64,000 nt of DNA from Polyodon spathula (taxonomy: Eukaryota > Chordata > Actinopteri > Acipenseriformes > Polyodontidae), in assembly GCF_017654505.1 (NCBI RefSeq), contig NC_054559.1, forward strand, positions 15,410,001 through 15,474,000, written 5' to 3'. Made by a program: the position numbers and the translations under genes. This document shows, one piece after another, positions 39,885 through 51,968 of the stretch (positions are counted from its first letter, which is position 1; every line of letters starts with the position of its first letter). Under the pieces are notes generated by a model. The model did not search any database, was not told where the DNA came from, and saw nothing but the letters and a program-made list of their open reading frames with translations.

Positions 39885-42800
39885 AACTTAACCAACGTGG
39901 ATTTCATCAACCAGTGTTTCCTAACGAGATTCAAACTGTTCCTGTCGTCTGCATCTGTGAATTTCTTATCATGCTTAAGCACCAAAAACTTCAGCCATGA
40001 GACCTACCAGGCTGTGTATGTAGAGACTCTGTTATTGCACAAACAGTGTACAGTGTATGTGTTTCTGCCCAGCTAATCGGGTACTTGTGTTAAACTGTAT
40101 AAAAAAATAACAATTTATGTAATTAAGTTTAATTTTAGAACGCATCAGCTAAAATTCAGTTGTCCATGTATTTTATTGCATAGCACATGCTCTATGATAT
40201 CAGCTGATCTATCTGCAATGATGTGTTATCTACTATCATTGATAACACCCTTACCCACAAAAGCGTAATTGAACTTGATTGTTAGTGTTCTTTCCTTATT
40301 TAACATATGGTAAAATATATGTTTCCCTGAGTAGCTCAACTAAAACATTAGCTTCTTGCCTGCCTTCAAGATCCTTACTGCAATTTAAATTTGACCAGCA
40401 GGTGTCACTAATTCTAAGCTGAAAGGATTCTGGAAGACAATGTACTTGGTACGCTTGTATAATTCTGGAAAAACATCCTTGTTACATTCAGATGACTAGA
40501 CAGGGATTCAGGCCAAGGTGGGTTACTTATTTTTACCTCCCTCAGGCTGGACACGAAACGTATGCTTTTGCTCTTAAAGCCCCCTCAATCTCGAGTGTGT
40601 CGTTTGTTATTGTTGGTGCAATAACTCATGTCAATCAACAGTTTGACTGTCATATGTTTGTATCTAATTGATGGTAATTGAGTGACACAGCTGCTGCCTT
40701 CTTGGACCCCCTCTCAATTGGATGTCATTTTTAATTAAATACTACACTAACATAACCCATAATGTGCTTGTTTGTTGTGCAGCTCCAGTGTAACTGTTAA
40801 GATTAGATTACATTTCAAACATGGACATCAACAGTCTGTTGGTCTATGCATATTTTTTTGAATCCCTTCTTATCCAGCAGCAATGCCTCAGGTAAAAAAA
40901 AAAAAAAAAAAAAAGTTTAATATTAATATAATGTATTTAATTATTAAATTAAATTATTGTGAAAAAAAAATAAAACAAAGACAATAAATTAATTATAAAA
41001 AAATAAATTAATTTTTTAATATTAAAAAATTTTTTTTTTTTTTTAAGTATTAATTTTATTAATAAAAAGTATTAAAATTAAAAATTTTAATTTATTAAAA
41101 TAAATTTTTAAAACACAAAATATAAAGTTTTAATAAATTAATTAAATTTTCTTTCAAATTTTTTAATTTTTCTATATAATTGTTTATTTTTTTATTTTTT
41201 AAAATAAAAAATTTTTTTTTAAAAAATTAAAAAAATTTTTCTCCCATGTTTGTTTTTAATAGGTTTGAGGTTTATCATTTCCAGTACTAATAACAGCCGA
41301 GATTGGCTTCAGAATAATTCTGGACATTTTGTTGTCTTTGCCGAGTACAGAGATTTGGTTAATTTAAACAGCAACTTCAGTGGGGTAAGTAGAGTTGCAT
41401 CAATCATCCATTTTCGCCCTCTTTTGCGGATTGTGTTTGTGCAAGATAATGGACAAATTGCTATAACCAGGTTATTTTTAATATTATTGGGTACAGTTAT
41501 ATTACAAATATATTACAATAAGGATTGGATGGAAAGGGGTTTAGGAAGATTTAGCAGTATTGCTTCATACAGAGACCTCAGGCTGCTCAGCAAGAATTTT
41601 GCTATGGTATTTTTCTGGGGCAAACACGATCATTAGCTTCATGTTTAATTTTTAATCATACACAGTGTAGAAACTACTAAAGTGATTGAAAATAGAAAGA
41701 GGGGCATGTGGTCTTTAGAATGGAGCCTGAATGTACAAGCAAGCATAGTTCATTACTTGATATGACAAGATGCAGCTAATGTTAAATCTTCTCCACATTT
41801 AGCTGGAGGACCTGGATGTTTTGACACTGCTTCAGTTCAGCCAGCTTCCTGCCGCTCCAGGAATCCTGAATACCTCAGATGTCAGTAACATTTTTGAACT
41901 CTTCCAATTCTGCACAGTTCTTTGATGTGTTCATACTTGCTGTCCAGGTACAGTACTGTGTCATCAGACCTTGATCCCTGAAAAACACTTTGAGTAAACC
42001 GGATGAATGTTGGTGGGTTTGCTCACCTGTGTTTTGGCTCTATATTGGATAGTGTGCTTACATGGTGGATTGATGTTTGACGTTTCACACAGCATTATAC
42101 ATTTTCCCAAAGTTCATTAAATAGAATTCATGCACTGGCTAATGTAGAACTTCACAGTTAAACAATTTCACCTGGTCTAACATGGGTTATAGAAATGACT
42201 GATCACAGTATGAACTATGGAAAGCATATTCCATATTCATGAAGGATTTAGTGTACTGGTTATTCTCTTACTAGTACATTAAATGCTTCATGAATATGTA
42301 CTATTGCTAAATAAAAGACTTTGAGACCGTTCTATCCTTTTCCTTGATCAAGATCATTTCAAAATGTGTTGTTATATCAATTTTTTATTTCTGTAGGGAC
42401 GAGATTTACCAAATGCTGTGAAGACAGCACTGATACAGGGGGCTCTTGATAAAGGTAACCTGTCTGCAGCCGACGACGCAGAGATCCTGAGGTGGCTGGA
42501 CACCAGGCTCAAGCCTCTGCTGTTAGGACTGACTACAAACCAAGTGCAGCTCATCTTCACCCCTCTGAAGAAAAAGAACTGCAGTACAATCCACGAAGCG
42601 TAAGATAATCCTTCACTGCTTTAAGGACAATGTGATTTGTTATAGTTCTGAGGACAGAGCAAAAAACAGTGTTTGTTTACATTTTTATTATTTACTGTAA
42701 CTTCTTCCTGAAGAATGTGAATTGATGGTATGTGAAAAATGTTTTCTGTTGCTGTAACACTTGAAATTATTTAGTTCCTTATGGAAGGATAAAATCTGAT

Positions 42801-43400
42801 AACACAGGCATGTTAAGAATCGTGATAAACTAATTAACCTCCATTTTAAAGTTGTTTGGAAAAGAGACTATGTTTCATCTTAGCACTGAGGCTGAACCTC
42901 CATTCTTGTCTCATTGTAATCTCTTACGCTATCATTTTGGGTGCTTTTCTTGTGGTCGTTATTAATGCTTAATATGTATCAACTTTAAGTTGTTGTGTTC
43001 TGTGATTCACAGTTTGATTCACAGAAAAAAAGTTCCATTAGTGTCACGATGTTTGACATTGTACAGAGAGAAGTTTACAATACTACTCTGAGCACACTTA
43101 AAGGTTATTATAAAGATGTTAGATGAAAACTAGGCCAAGGACTGAAGAGTTTTGATTGTAAAATATGTACGAATGATATTCAATGTTTAATCATCTATAG
43201 CATGAGCACAGACGAAATACCTCAGATAAATAAATAAAGTTTTCAGAAGAAACTAATGTACTCAGTATTGTAGCTGCTATAACTCCTGCTGTGTCTGTTA
43301 CACATCACAAATGCGTTACACCCTCTGTGCGAATCAGGTGAAAAGATTTACAAGATAGTGCTGTTATGTATTAACCTGGCAGCTCCTAAAGCATCCTTTT
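39885..43400 (+). pseudogene. decayed partial copy of the mesothelin-like gene
   Basis: Pieces match, in order, exons of the gene at 55669-63929. 39889-40040 matches exon 57880-58088, with the conserved Cys in FSCETYQ changed to His. 41258-41386 matches 58928-59046. 41519-41615 resembles 60819-60937. 41803-41949 matches 61236-61391 but has deletions and an in-frame TGA. 42397-42599 matches 61928-62130 almost perfectly. 43018-43105 matches 62553-62638. A final intron word, AACCTGGCAGCTCCTAAAGC near 43375, matches 63260. Several module exons between these are missing. I read it as a tandem duplicate that has lost exons and its frame; one exon looks refreshed by gene conversion. A transcribed remnant cannot be excluded. 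Confidence 0.85.
40893..41242. repeat. A/T-only low-complexity tract
   Basis: About 350 bases of A and T runs with almost no G or C, starting with a 20-base poly-A and ending abruptly. It interrupts the decayed mesothelin-like copy between its first and second exon relics. Similar in character to 1-447. Confidence 0.85.
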
Positions 43401-43529
43401 ACAATACGTACCCAATATTGTTAATCCAGTAACACTGTTTTCTCTGTCATTCTTTTGTAGGCTTTCCTATTTTTTGACAAAGTAGCGATCACCACTAGTA
43501 TGTTTTCAATTATTATTAATGAACTAGTT

Positions 43530-43642
43530 ATCGGCGCTATGCTTTAGTGCGAGAGGTCCTGGGTTCGCGCCCGCCCTCCGCCTGTGTGTGGATTGCCTTG
43601 CCCCGTGCGATGCACCTGCCTGCGGGAACCGAGATTGATACA
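43530..43642. mobile_element. TGTAGCG-end element, single arm with tRNA-like box
   Basis: Starts TCGGCGCTATGCTTTAGTGC, carries GGTCCTGGGTTCGCGCCC (B-box-like) and ends GGGAACCGAGATTGATACA. Related copies are at 51738-51968, 54886-55001 (reversed) and 61005-61157 (full palindrome). Confidence 0.75.
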
Positions 43643-46499
43643 ATATTATTCGTTTCTGATTTTTATTTTTTGTTTCTTTTATCGATTATACTTTAATAAA
43701 AATAATAATTTAAAAAATGCTGTATCCTGTTTAACTTTTAAATACTGAAATATAGTTTGGATAGATTTGCCATGTTTAATTCTAAATTTAAGTAATTTTT
43801 TGATTTTTACAAAACTAAAAATCAAAAAATGTGGTCATGTGTGGTCTTGGGAAACAGCGTATTTAATCTACAAATTCAGCAGACTACATGAAATTATTGG
43901 TAATTTAAAAACGTTATTCAAACCAGCAAACATTTAAGTTGAAACAGAAGTACAAGAAACAGTGCAAAAGGAATTTCCAAAAAGCATAGTTCACCCTAAT
44001 GATATATAATTGAATCACATATATAATTTAGATCAATATTATAAAATACAACACATAAGGAATATCCAGTTGTAGGACTGAGCCATGTCTGTTCTAAACT
44101 GCTTCACTGTTTAACTGGCTTAGCTTGACAGATGGACTGTCAGGGGAAGGTAGGGTGTGTTTGAGGAGGGGTGTGGATGGCACCTCAGTCTATTTTAAAT
44201 CTCTGATTATTAGCAGATGAACGCATTACACATTTTCTTTGCTAAATAATAGCATACTTTGGTCGTCTTTCAACAAACATTACATTGGAATCATTAAAAT
44301 ATCTTCTAAATTACTGCAAAGTGCACATTGAGGACAGTGAGAGGGATTCAGTCACATCCAGTATCCTTACAAACCTGTTTTTGCTCTGTTATTAACTGAA
44401 GGCACAGCTGGGCTAAACTATATATAATAAAGGTGTGATTTTATCAAGGCATTCTGGTGGCATTCAGAAAGAGAATTCCAAAAAATCATAACTCTCACAT
44501 CCAGAATACACTCAACAACTATTTCAATAAATAATTGAAATAAGTTTCAATTATTTAATGAGACACACACATCTAACCAAACCTGTTTTTCTTTGTTTTG
44601 CTTCTGTGGTTCCAAAACAGAAAGGAATGCATGAGAGCTTAGAATGTACCTGTGACAGGGTAGCATCACGACCAAACTATAACTTGCAGGAACAGACTTA
44701 GAATTAAGAAAATCTGCGCTGAAGCGCTAACGCGCACGTCTGCTTACAAAGTGTACACAAAACACAGATGGAACCGTAAACAAACAGCCGGGACAGTGCG
44801 GAACACGAAAAACACAGCCCTCGGCCTCTCACCAACGTCAACCCTAAACATCTCTCCCAAATACCTGTGAACACCTGTTTCATACACCTGTGGCTGGATC
44901 CACATTTTAATGCATTATAACAGGGAGAAATGTAACCTCCTCTCTGCCAACCCAATATTCTCCACACCAGCACATACACACGTGCTTTCACACTGCCACG
45001 GTGCCCTTTGTCAGATTCACATGGCTGTCAGTGAAATGTGATGCTGGTTATCCAGGCCCGGTGAGGTTGAAGGGGAAGAATGCAGGCCTGGTACACTAAC
45101 AAACAGGATTCTGTCCAATGTTAAGAACGAGTGGAGTGGATAGTAGAGACAGCAGGCTAGTAGGTGAATTCAGAATCTTCATCTTTGTTCCAGTCAGTGG
45201 GCTGATACCCATCATATTGTGGCACAAAGTTGGACAACTCTCCAGACTTTCCTGTAAAACAGGCTGGATATGGTTAATCTGCAGCACCTGAAAGAACTAA
45301 GAGGGTGGGCAGAGTACGACCAGCATAAAATAATTCAGAGTTACTCAAACCACACGTAAATGAACAAATGTAAGAAAATGTGCCTGGAGACACGCAAGCC
45401 AAGTTCAGGGGCTTGATACTAAACCCCACAAAAATGATGTAAACCAACCTAAACATGGATTTAAGACAGGACTGAAAAAAAATGTGCTCAGCTGGGCTGA
45501 ATCGGTTTGTCTATTCAAGTGCGTTTATTGTGGAAGATTGGATGGGGAAAAGAAACAATCACTTAATCTACTGGTCATGGGTTTGTTTCTATGCAAAACT
45601 CTGATAGCCAGGTTACTGTAAATGATATTTCTATATTTTATACAGGGACAACAATAAATAATAATTTAAAAAACGTGCAGACAGCCCCTTATTCATCTGA
45701 TCACAGAGCCTGGTGCATTTGTGTGTTTATCAACACTTGCAGTGAACACACCTCCAATTCCCCGAAGGAACCAGAGAGCAAATTTGTATAACCGGGAAAT
45801 GGAAACCTTATTTTAAACACCACAGACTGAAGTATTTGTTTTAGTTACTTGTCAACATTTCACCTGTCATCATTTTTTTAAATGATTATTTATTTAGAGT
45901 TCCCAATTATTTTATCTTCATTTTGTTTTCCTCCTTAGTTTAGAATATCTAATTATGTTCACTCACTGCAGAACCGTCCCACAACAGTCTAGGAGACCTG
46001 AAGGTCAATGGGAGTCCTCCGATCCTCCCTCCCCCCCAAAAGAGCTAGAGAGCGGATGTCTGGAGAACAGAGGCATGCCTGCAGGTGTCCACTGTGAGCA
46101 CAACAAGGCTGAAAATGATGGCCGACCAGTGCTGTTTTTTGGTTGTTTTTTTTGTCTAGTACCACACCTCTACAGGTACAATCAGATAACACTACATACC
46201 TTTTTTAACAAAAAGGGCTAAACTAGATTTACCAGATTGTTTTCATCAGAGTTGCAATGACAAAGGTTTCTTACTTTCAGGTTGCCTGTCAGCAGAAGTG
46301 TCGCATTTCAAAGGCTATCCTGTTGGACAGCATTCCTTTTCGATCAGTCTGGGGTCCTCTGGGTATGGCAGGCTAATGTTATCCAATCAAACACCTGGAA
46401 CACTTGGGGAGTTCTATAAAACATGCAATATTCCATTTTTCAAAAGACAGGACTGTCTGGGTCATTTTCTTTTCTCTGTCTATCATCCAATATGTGTGT
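43643..46499. other. intergenic DNA, nothing recognised
   Basis: No exon or known element that I can support. Around 44700-45010 the sequence is GC-richer than its surroundings and could be an old dispersed repeat. The short reading frames here have no recognisable content. Confidence 0.4.
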
Positions 46500-46507
46500 G
46501 CAAATGC

Positions 46508-47265
46508 ACAACCCCTGATTAACCCTGGACATTCCTGATTAAACCTGGACAGTCCTGATTAACCCTGGACATTCCTGATTAACCCTGGACATTCCTGATT
46601 AAACCCTGGACAGTCCTGATTAACCCTGGACATTCCTGATTAAACCCTGGACAGTCCTGATTAACCCTGGACATTCCTGATTAAACCCTGGACAGTCCTG
46701 ATTAACCCTGGGCATTCCTGATTAAACCCTGGACAGTCCTGATTAACCCTGGACAGTCCTGATTAAACCCTGGACAGTCCTGATTAACCCTGGACAGTCC
46801 TGATTAACCCTGGGCATTCCTGATTAAACCCTGGACAGTCCTGATTAACCCTGGACAGTCCTGATTAAACCCTGGACAGTCCTGATTAACCCTGGACAGT
46901 CCTGATTAAACCCTGGACAGTGCTTCTGATTAAACCCTGGACAGTCCTGATTAACCCTGGACATTCCTGATTAAACCCTGGACAGTCCTGATTAACCCTG
47001 GACAGTCCTGATTAACCCTGGACATTCCTGATGAAACCCTGGACAGTCCTGATTAATCCTGGACAGTCCTAATTTAACCTTGGACAGTCCTGATTAACCC
47101 TGGACAGTCCTGATTAAACCCTGGACAGTCCTGATTAAACCCTGGACAGTGCTTCTGATTAAACCCTGGACAGTCCTGATTAAACCCTGGACAGTCCTGA
47201 TTAAACCCTGGACAGTCCTAATTAAACCCTGGACAGTCCTGATTAAACCCTGGACAGTGCGTCTG
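46508..47265. repeat. 20-21 bp minisatellite
   Basis: About 37 tandem copies of CCTGATTAACCCTGGACAGT, alternating irregularly with variants that have an extra A (TTAAACCC) or ATT in place of AGT. Two rows carry a GTGCTTCTGATT insertion. No spacers and no coding frame. Confidence 0.95.
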
Positions 47266-47567
47266 CTGCACATACTGATATAGAGTTTTTCAAAGAGTTA
47301 AAAAAGTTTTTGTTTTTTTAAGGCACGGCGTTAGATACATTACAGTACCTCTGTAGATCAGTACAATCCTGGTACAATTTCCTTCCTAGTCCCAAGTTTA
47401 CTGTGCACTAGTGGGTGTTTCAAATGCTGAATTAAAAGTTTTACAACCAGATGCTGTTGAGTGACTGCAGTCTGCAGGTGTGGCAAAAATACTTCATCAT
47501 CATATAATCATGTCTCACCTACAGCCCTTAATTGCAATTGAGATTTGTTTTTGTACACTAATTTAGA

Positions 47568-47640
47568 ACATAAGAACATAAAAATAGTTTGGGAACAAGA
47601 AAAGGCCATTCAGCCCACTCAGGTTCGCCCCTTGTTAGCG
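47568..47640. repeat. dispersed repeat fragment
   Basis: GAACATAAGAACATAAAAATAG and GGCCATTCAGCCCACTCAGG match the repeat at 4199-4335 in layout. Truncated and of unknown class. Confidence 0.5.
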
Positions 47641-48689
47641 TACCATTCTCCCCTACCTTTGGTTTGCATTGAGTTATGCACGTGCTTTATTCTATTGCAC
47701 AATGCTGCTTTTTGCTTGTTTCCTTTTAAACACTGATTTATATTTCTATATTTATAAAAGGAGCTTGTTACTAGAATGTATAATTAGTTAAATAGGTATT
47801 TTGGAGTAAGTAGGTTCCATTGAGGAATACAGGACTAATGCATTTTTGTGAAGACAATGTGGAAATGAGGCTATTAATTAAACCCATACAATGCACAGCA
47901 GAAAAGGTGAAGTTAATGGATTTGTGTACTAATCCATTGAGAAAACAGTACTATTTCAAAGCAAGAAGGAACTGTTGTCTCGTCACAAAACCCATCAAAT
48001 ATAACATGTCCTGGTGCTGTTAATATGTAGTAAACTCTAGAGGTTCCAAACAGGGCACCAGGACAATATATACATACACTAATTGATTAGTTGATAATCG
48101 CATGGCAATCAATAAGTGATTGCTGGATTCATTGTTGCAGCTCTATCATGTTAAGGAAACTGATTTAAATTTTAAAAAAAAAAGAACAAAGGAGGAAATG
48201 TTTGGCTGTGTTACATTAGAGAAGCCCAGATTTACGTAGTGGAAAAAAACAAGTTTCATCACATCCTTATCTGCTGATCACTGTTGGAACTTGACTTTCT
48301 GTTAAGAAAGCGTCAATTCCTTGGTAACACTTTTTTTTTTTTTTTTAATTAGGTGTCTCTAACTCCTGTGTTATCCCAAACATAACCCTTAGTGCCTACA
48401 GGATGCGCTCTGGTGCACTTAGGACACCTGTGCACTTGGCACATGTGCTGTATTTAAGACACATGTGCTGTACTTATGTGTGGGAGCAGCAAACACATCG
48501 TATAAACATATGGCTTAATGGAGGGGAGGAAGCCAAAAGAAAATAAAGGAATACCTAAACGCAATTTAAAAGAGTGGTTGGTTTATAGAACAGGGCTTGG
48601 CGAGTGAGTGCTGTAATTGTAAATCGAAATGTGTCCAAAAAAAAAAGCAACATGACATTTCATGTTTTATTGAACATGATGGGGAACAC

Positions 48690-48705
48690 ACACACACACA
48701 CACAT

Positions 48706-48778
<73 letters not shown>
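48690..48778. repeat. CA/AT compound microsatellite
   Basis: ACACAC units run directly into about 29 AT units, followed by a short second AT run at 48780-48792. Confidence 0.95.
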
Positions 48779-48779
<1 letters not shown>

Positions 48780-51128
48780 TATATATATATATCGGTAGCC
48801 TGTCGAAGAAAAGGGCGTGTCGTTCTAGCAGGTCAAACAAGTCGAACAAAGGAGTATATGAATAAAAGAAACAAGCTACCAGAATTACTAGACTATCAGA
48901 AATATGCTAGTACATTATTAAACAAAGCCGCAAAGGTCAAATTTGAAACAGATTTTAACAAAGGCGTTGTCGCCAGACCTGTATGCAAATGACATTGCAT
49001 GTGAAGTTGAGTAGCTTACTGGTAGCTTCTGACAATGTAGAATAATGCAGTTATGATAAATTAAGAGAGGCAGGTGCAATAGCCTACTACTGCAATGAAT
49101 TAGAGAATTACAGCGATGCTTTGACTACATTGTCTTTCGTTTAGAATTTCTGAGTAGAAAATGAAACGCATTCATAACATGTAGAAAATAACTAACTTGG
49201 TTAGATAGGTACGTTTCGAAGTTTATAACGAAGATACTAGAATGAATATAACATAATGCAAAACGGACATAACATGTAGCAAAAGTAATATAAAATATAA
49301 TGGAGTAGATAGTGAAATGAGAATCAAATGGATAGAACAGATAACGCCTCTCTCAGCTGGCGTGAGGCCGGTAAAGTGGCAGTGCAGTTGGCACAGCTGG
49401 CACGAGTGAATTAAATGCGTGGACACTGACTTCACGGGGGAAAAAAACTGCAAAGAGCTGCCTTGTAGCTTTTCCATTCTCTTTTATTTCAGTCAAAACT
49501 AGTCTTTCCCATAGTGTGACTGGGAAGAGGAGATTGGCCCCTCGTGTTCTTTCAGTTCTTTCACTTTCAGTTTTCCACAATACTCTCTGTTAGTGAATAA
49601 TACAAATATGATTTATGATTTATTTAGTTATTTGTACATTTGTGAAATTCGTTTTGTAAAAATATTTGACAAGTTTCAGAACATTTTGTTTTTCTTTAAG
49701 TATAGATTTTATGTTGTTTTTAGCAGAAGAGGCAAATGTCGGGGCTCGCATTTCTGGGATTGCTGTCGAACCCCGGTGAAGTTAGGTTCATATGTTCGGG
49801 TGGATATTCGATATTCGCGCAAAACAATAATATTTTACCCGATGAATGATGTTATGCTAAGACGTAATTTAAACCATGTCTTGTTGATTTGCGAGTTAGC
49901 AATCTCTAGTTATGAACATGAAAAAATATGCCTTCATATTCACTATACATTGTACAGTGGGTTAAGTCATATAATGGTTCATAGCTCCTGCATAAAAACT
50001 CACAGTACAATGCTATTTCTCGCAGACATATTGCATTGTTATTAGTCTCGTTTTATGACAAATGGTTTGTTTAATTAACTCCAAAGTTGACAAGCCTCAT
50101 CCCTGTTTCAATACATTTGACTTTTTCGAAATGTTGTTCCTGCGTAAGCCAATATGGCTACCTGACGCACTTCTTTAAAAACCTTTCAAAATCTTCGGTC
50201 AGATGTAAAACTAGCTTCTAACTCCTTCGAGTGTATACAGGTTAATGGTTGCTATGGTGTTTAAACAGTGCATTTGTAAACTGTACCAATGCTAATTTGA
50301 ATCTCAGTACACCACTAGAATCTTATTTTGCTAAGCAAATGATATTATTACTAATGTGATTAAATATAGCCATATGTTTTGGCCATAACTGTATTTAATT
50401 TATTTTTAAAGATTTGTTATGTTTTATGTATATATATTTTTAAATGGCATCCAATAGTCAGTGCTGAAAGAGTTTTTTTTTTTTTTTAAGTGAACTCTCT
50501 TTGCTTTATTCTATGTTTTTATCTTGTTCTTCTTTGATTTCCATAAAATATGGCAAACATGTTCTGTTTTTTTTTTGTTTTTTTCAAATTTCAGTAATGT
50601 GATTTAATTTTAAAAAATCAACCAACTGTCACTTTCTTATTAATTTATTATAATGCAGGAATAGGAATCGAAATGTAAATGTTTCATTCAAACTTTTAAT
50701 AATAAGGATAGTCACTGACTGCAGGGGGGGAAAAGTGATGCAGTGATATATATGTGCTGTCCTACATGTTTTTGGATGGACGCAGTGGTGTCTTTCTAAT
50801 CTGAGCGTTAATAGAATATGTTTGTGGTAATGCAATGGACTTCTTACAGTATTGGGATACAGTGCAACAGTATCTGAATAAAATATGAATATTACAAATC
50901 AATCACACGCTGCAGAGTTGTTTAAGTCAGCCAGGTGAACACTCAGATTGCTTGGCTAAAAGAGTATCATATTTCATATTGTGTTACAAGTTCAATAAGA
51001 TTTAATTAGCACGCTGTTTCTTTTTTATGGAGTCATACAGTATTTACAGATGATCACATTGATGCCAGTGAAGTTCCATGTATGATCCCTACTGACTGTT
51101 TTAGTTCCATTTAAGTAAATTGCATTGC

Positions 51129-51237
<109 letters not shown>

Positions 51238-51737
51238 TTAGAGATGGGATAGAAAGCAGTCTCGCCCGTGCCTTCCAGCAGTTCACCCATTAAGAAATGT
51301 AAAATTCTAATATAAGATAAAACTCGCTTTTATTACTGTTTTGATAACGGTGACTCCAGTAGATAAAGTGGCTCGTCTAAAGCTATCATTTCCATAAGTG
51401 TCTCCTGGAATATTATCGACGTTGCAGTAATACGATCACTGCGAGCGTCAGGAGGGGAGCGAGGGATGCGACTGCACCCGGGCCCGGGCTCCACTGGGGG
51501 ACATGCTACCCATGTCAATCCTTTTTTTTTTTCGAAGTCAATTATCGTAAAAAAAAAAAAAAACTGTTCTCCCGGTTGTTCAGAAATAAACCGTGGCAAA
51601 GTTGTACCGTCAAAAAACATAGTGTGGCGTGCACGGGGGAAGGCAGCAGCAGGGCTGCTAGGTGACGTAATCACATCCAGAGACGTAAGCCCGATATACG
51701 CTCCATGCAAAAGAGCTGGTTCCTTCGTACAGCGGAA

Positions 51738-51968
51738 TCGGCGCTATGCTTTAGTGCAGCGGTGCCCAATCCTGGTCCTGGAGGACCGGTGTACCTCCTG
51801 GTTTTTGTTCCAACTGTACACTACATTGCTTAATTGGACCAATTAAGCTTCTAATAAGTTCTTGATTGGTCCAATTAAATAATTTAGGGTTCGCGCCCGC
51901 CCTCTGCCAGTGTGTGAATTGCCTCGCCCAGTGTGATACGCCTGCCTGCGGGAACCGAGATCGCTACA
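51738..51968. mobile_element. TGTAGCG-end element carrying a nested repeat
   Basis: Starts TCGGCGCTATGCTTTAGTGC and ends GGGAACCGAGATCGCTACA like its relatives, but is split by about 125 bases (51758-51887) beginning GCGGTGCCCAATCCTGGTCC. That insert looks like a separate common fish repeat and contains the palindrome GCTTAATTGGACCAATTAAGC. This nesting gives the order of insertion. Confidence 0.75.

Larger units (their letters stand above)
47266..50647. other. intergenic DNA with repeats
   Basis: No exon supported. It contains a dispersed-repeat fragment (47568-47640), and a CA then AT microsatellite (48690-48778). A 150-codon open frame at 49593-50045 is AT-rich, with no recognisable domain, and was not accepted as a gene. 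Confidence 0.45.

Noticed and set aside
41250..41636. 128-codon frame as a functional gene
   Set aside because: Its N-terminal half is the relic of one module exon running through an unspliced intron into a second relic, inside the decayed copy.
43530..43642. Possible tRNA gene (GGTTCGCGCC box)
   Set aside because: No cloverleaf can be drawn, the A box is weak, and the sequence recurs as part of a repeat family.
46508..47265. Possible CRISPR-like repeat array
   Set aside because: Units are tandem without unique spacers and the DNA is vertebrate; it is a minisatellite.
48597..48992. 131-codon frame with a Lys-rich tail
   Set aside because: It spans a CA/AT microsatellite, and the part after it matches nothing I know.
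49593..50045. 150-codon open frame
   Set aside because: AT-rich codons, no recognisable domain, no splice context and no Kozak support. It could be a chance frame; only expression data would revive it.
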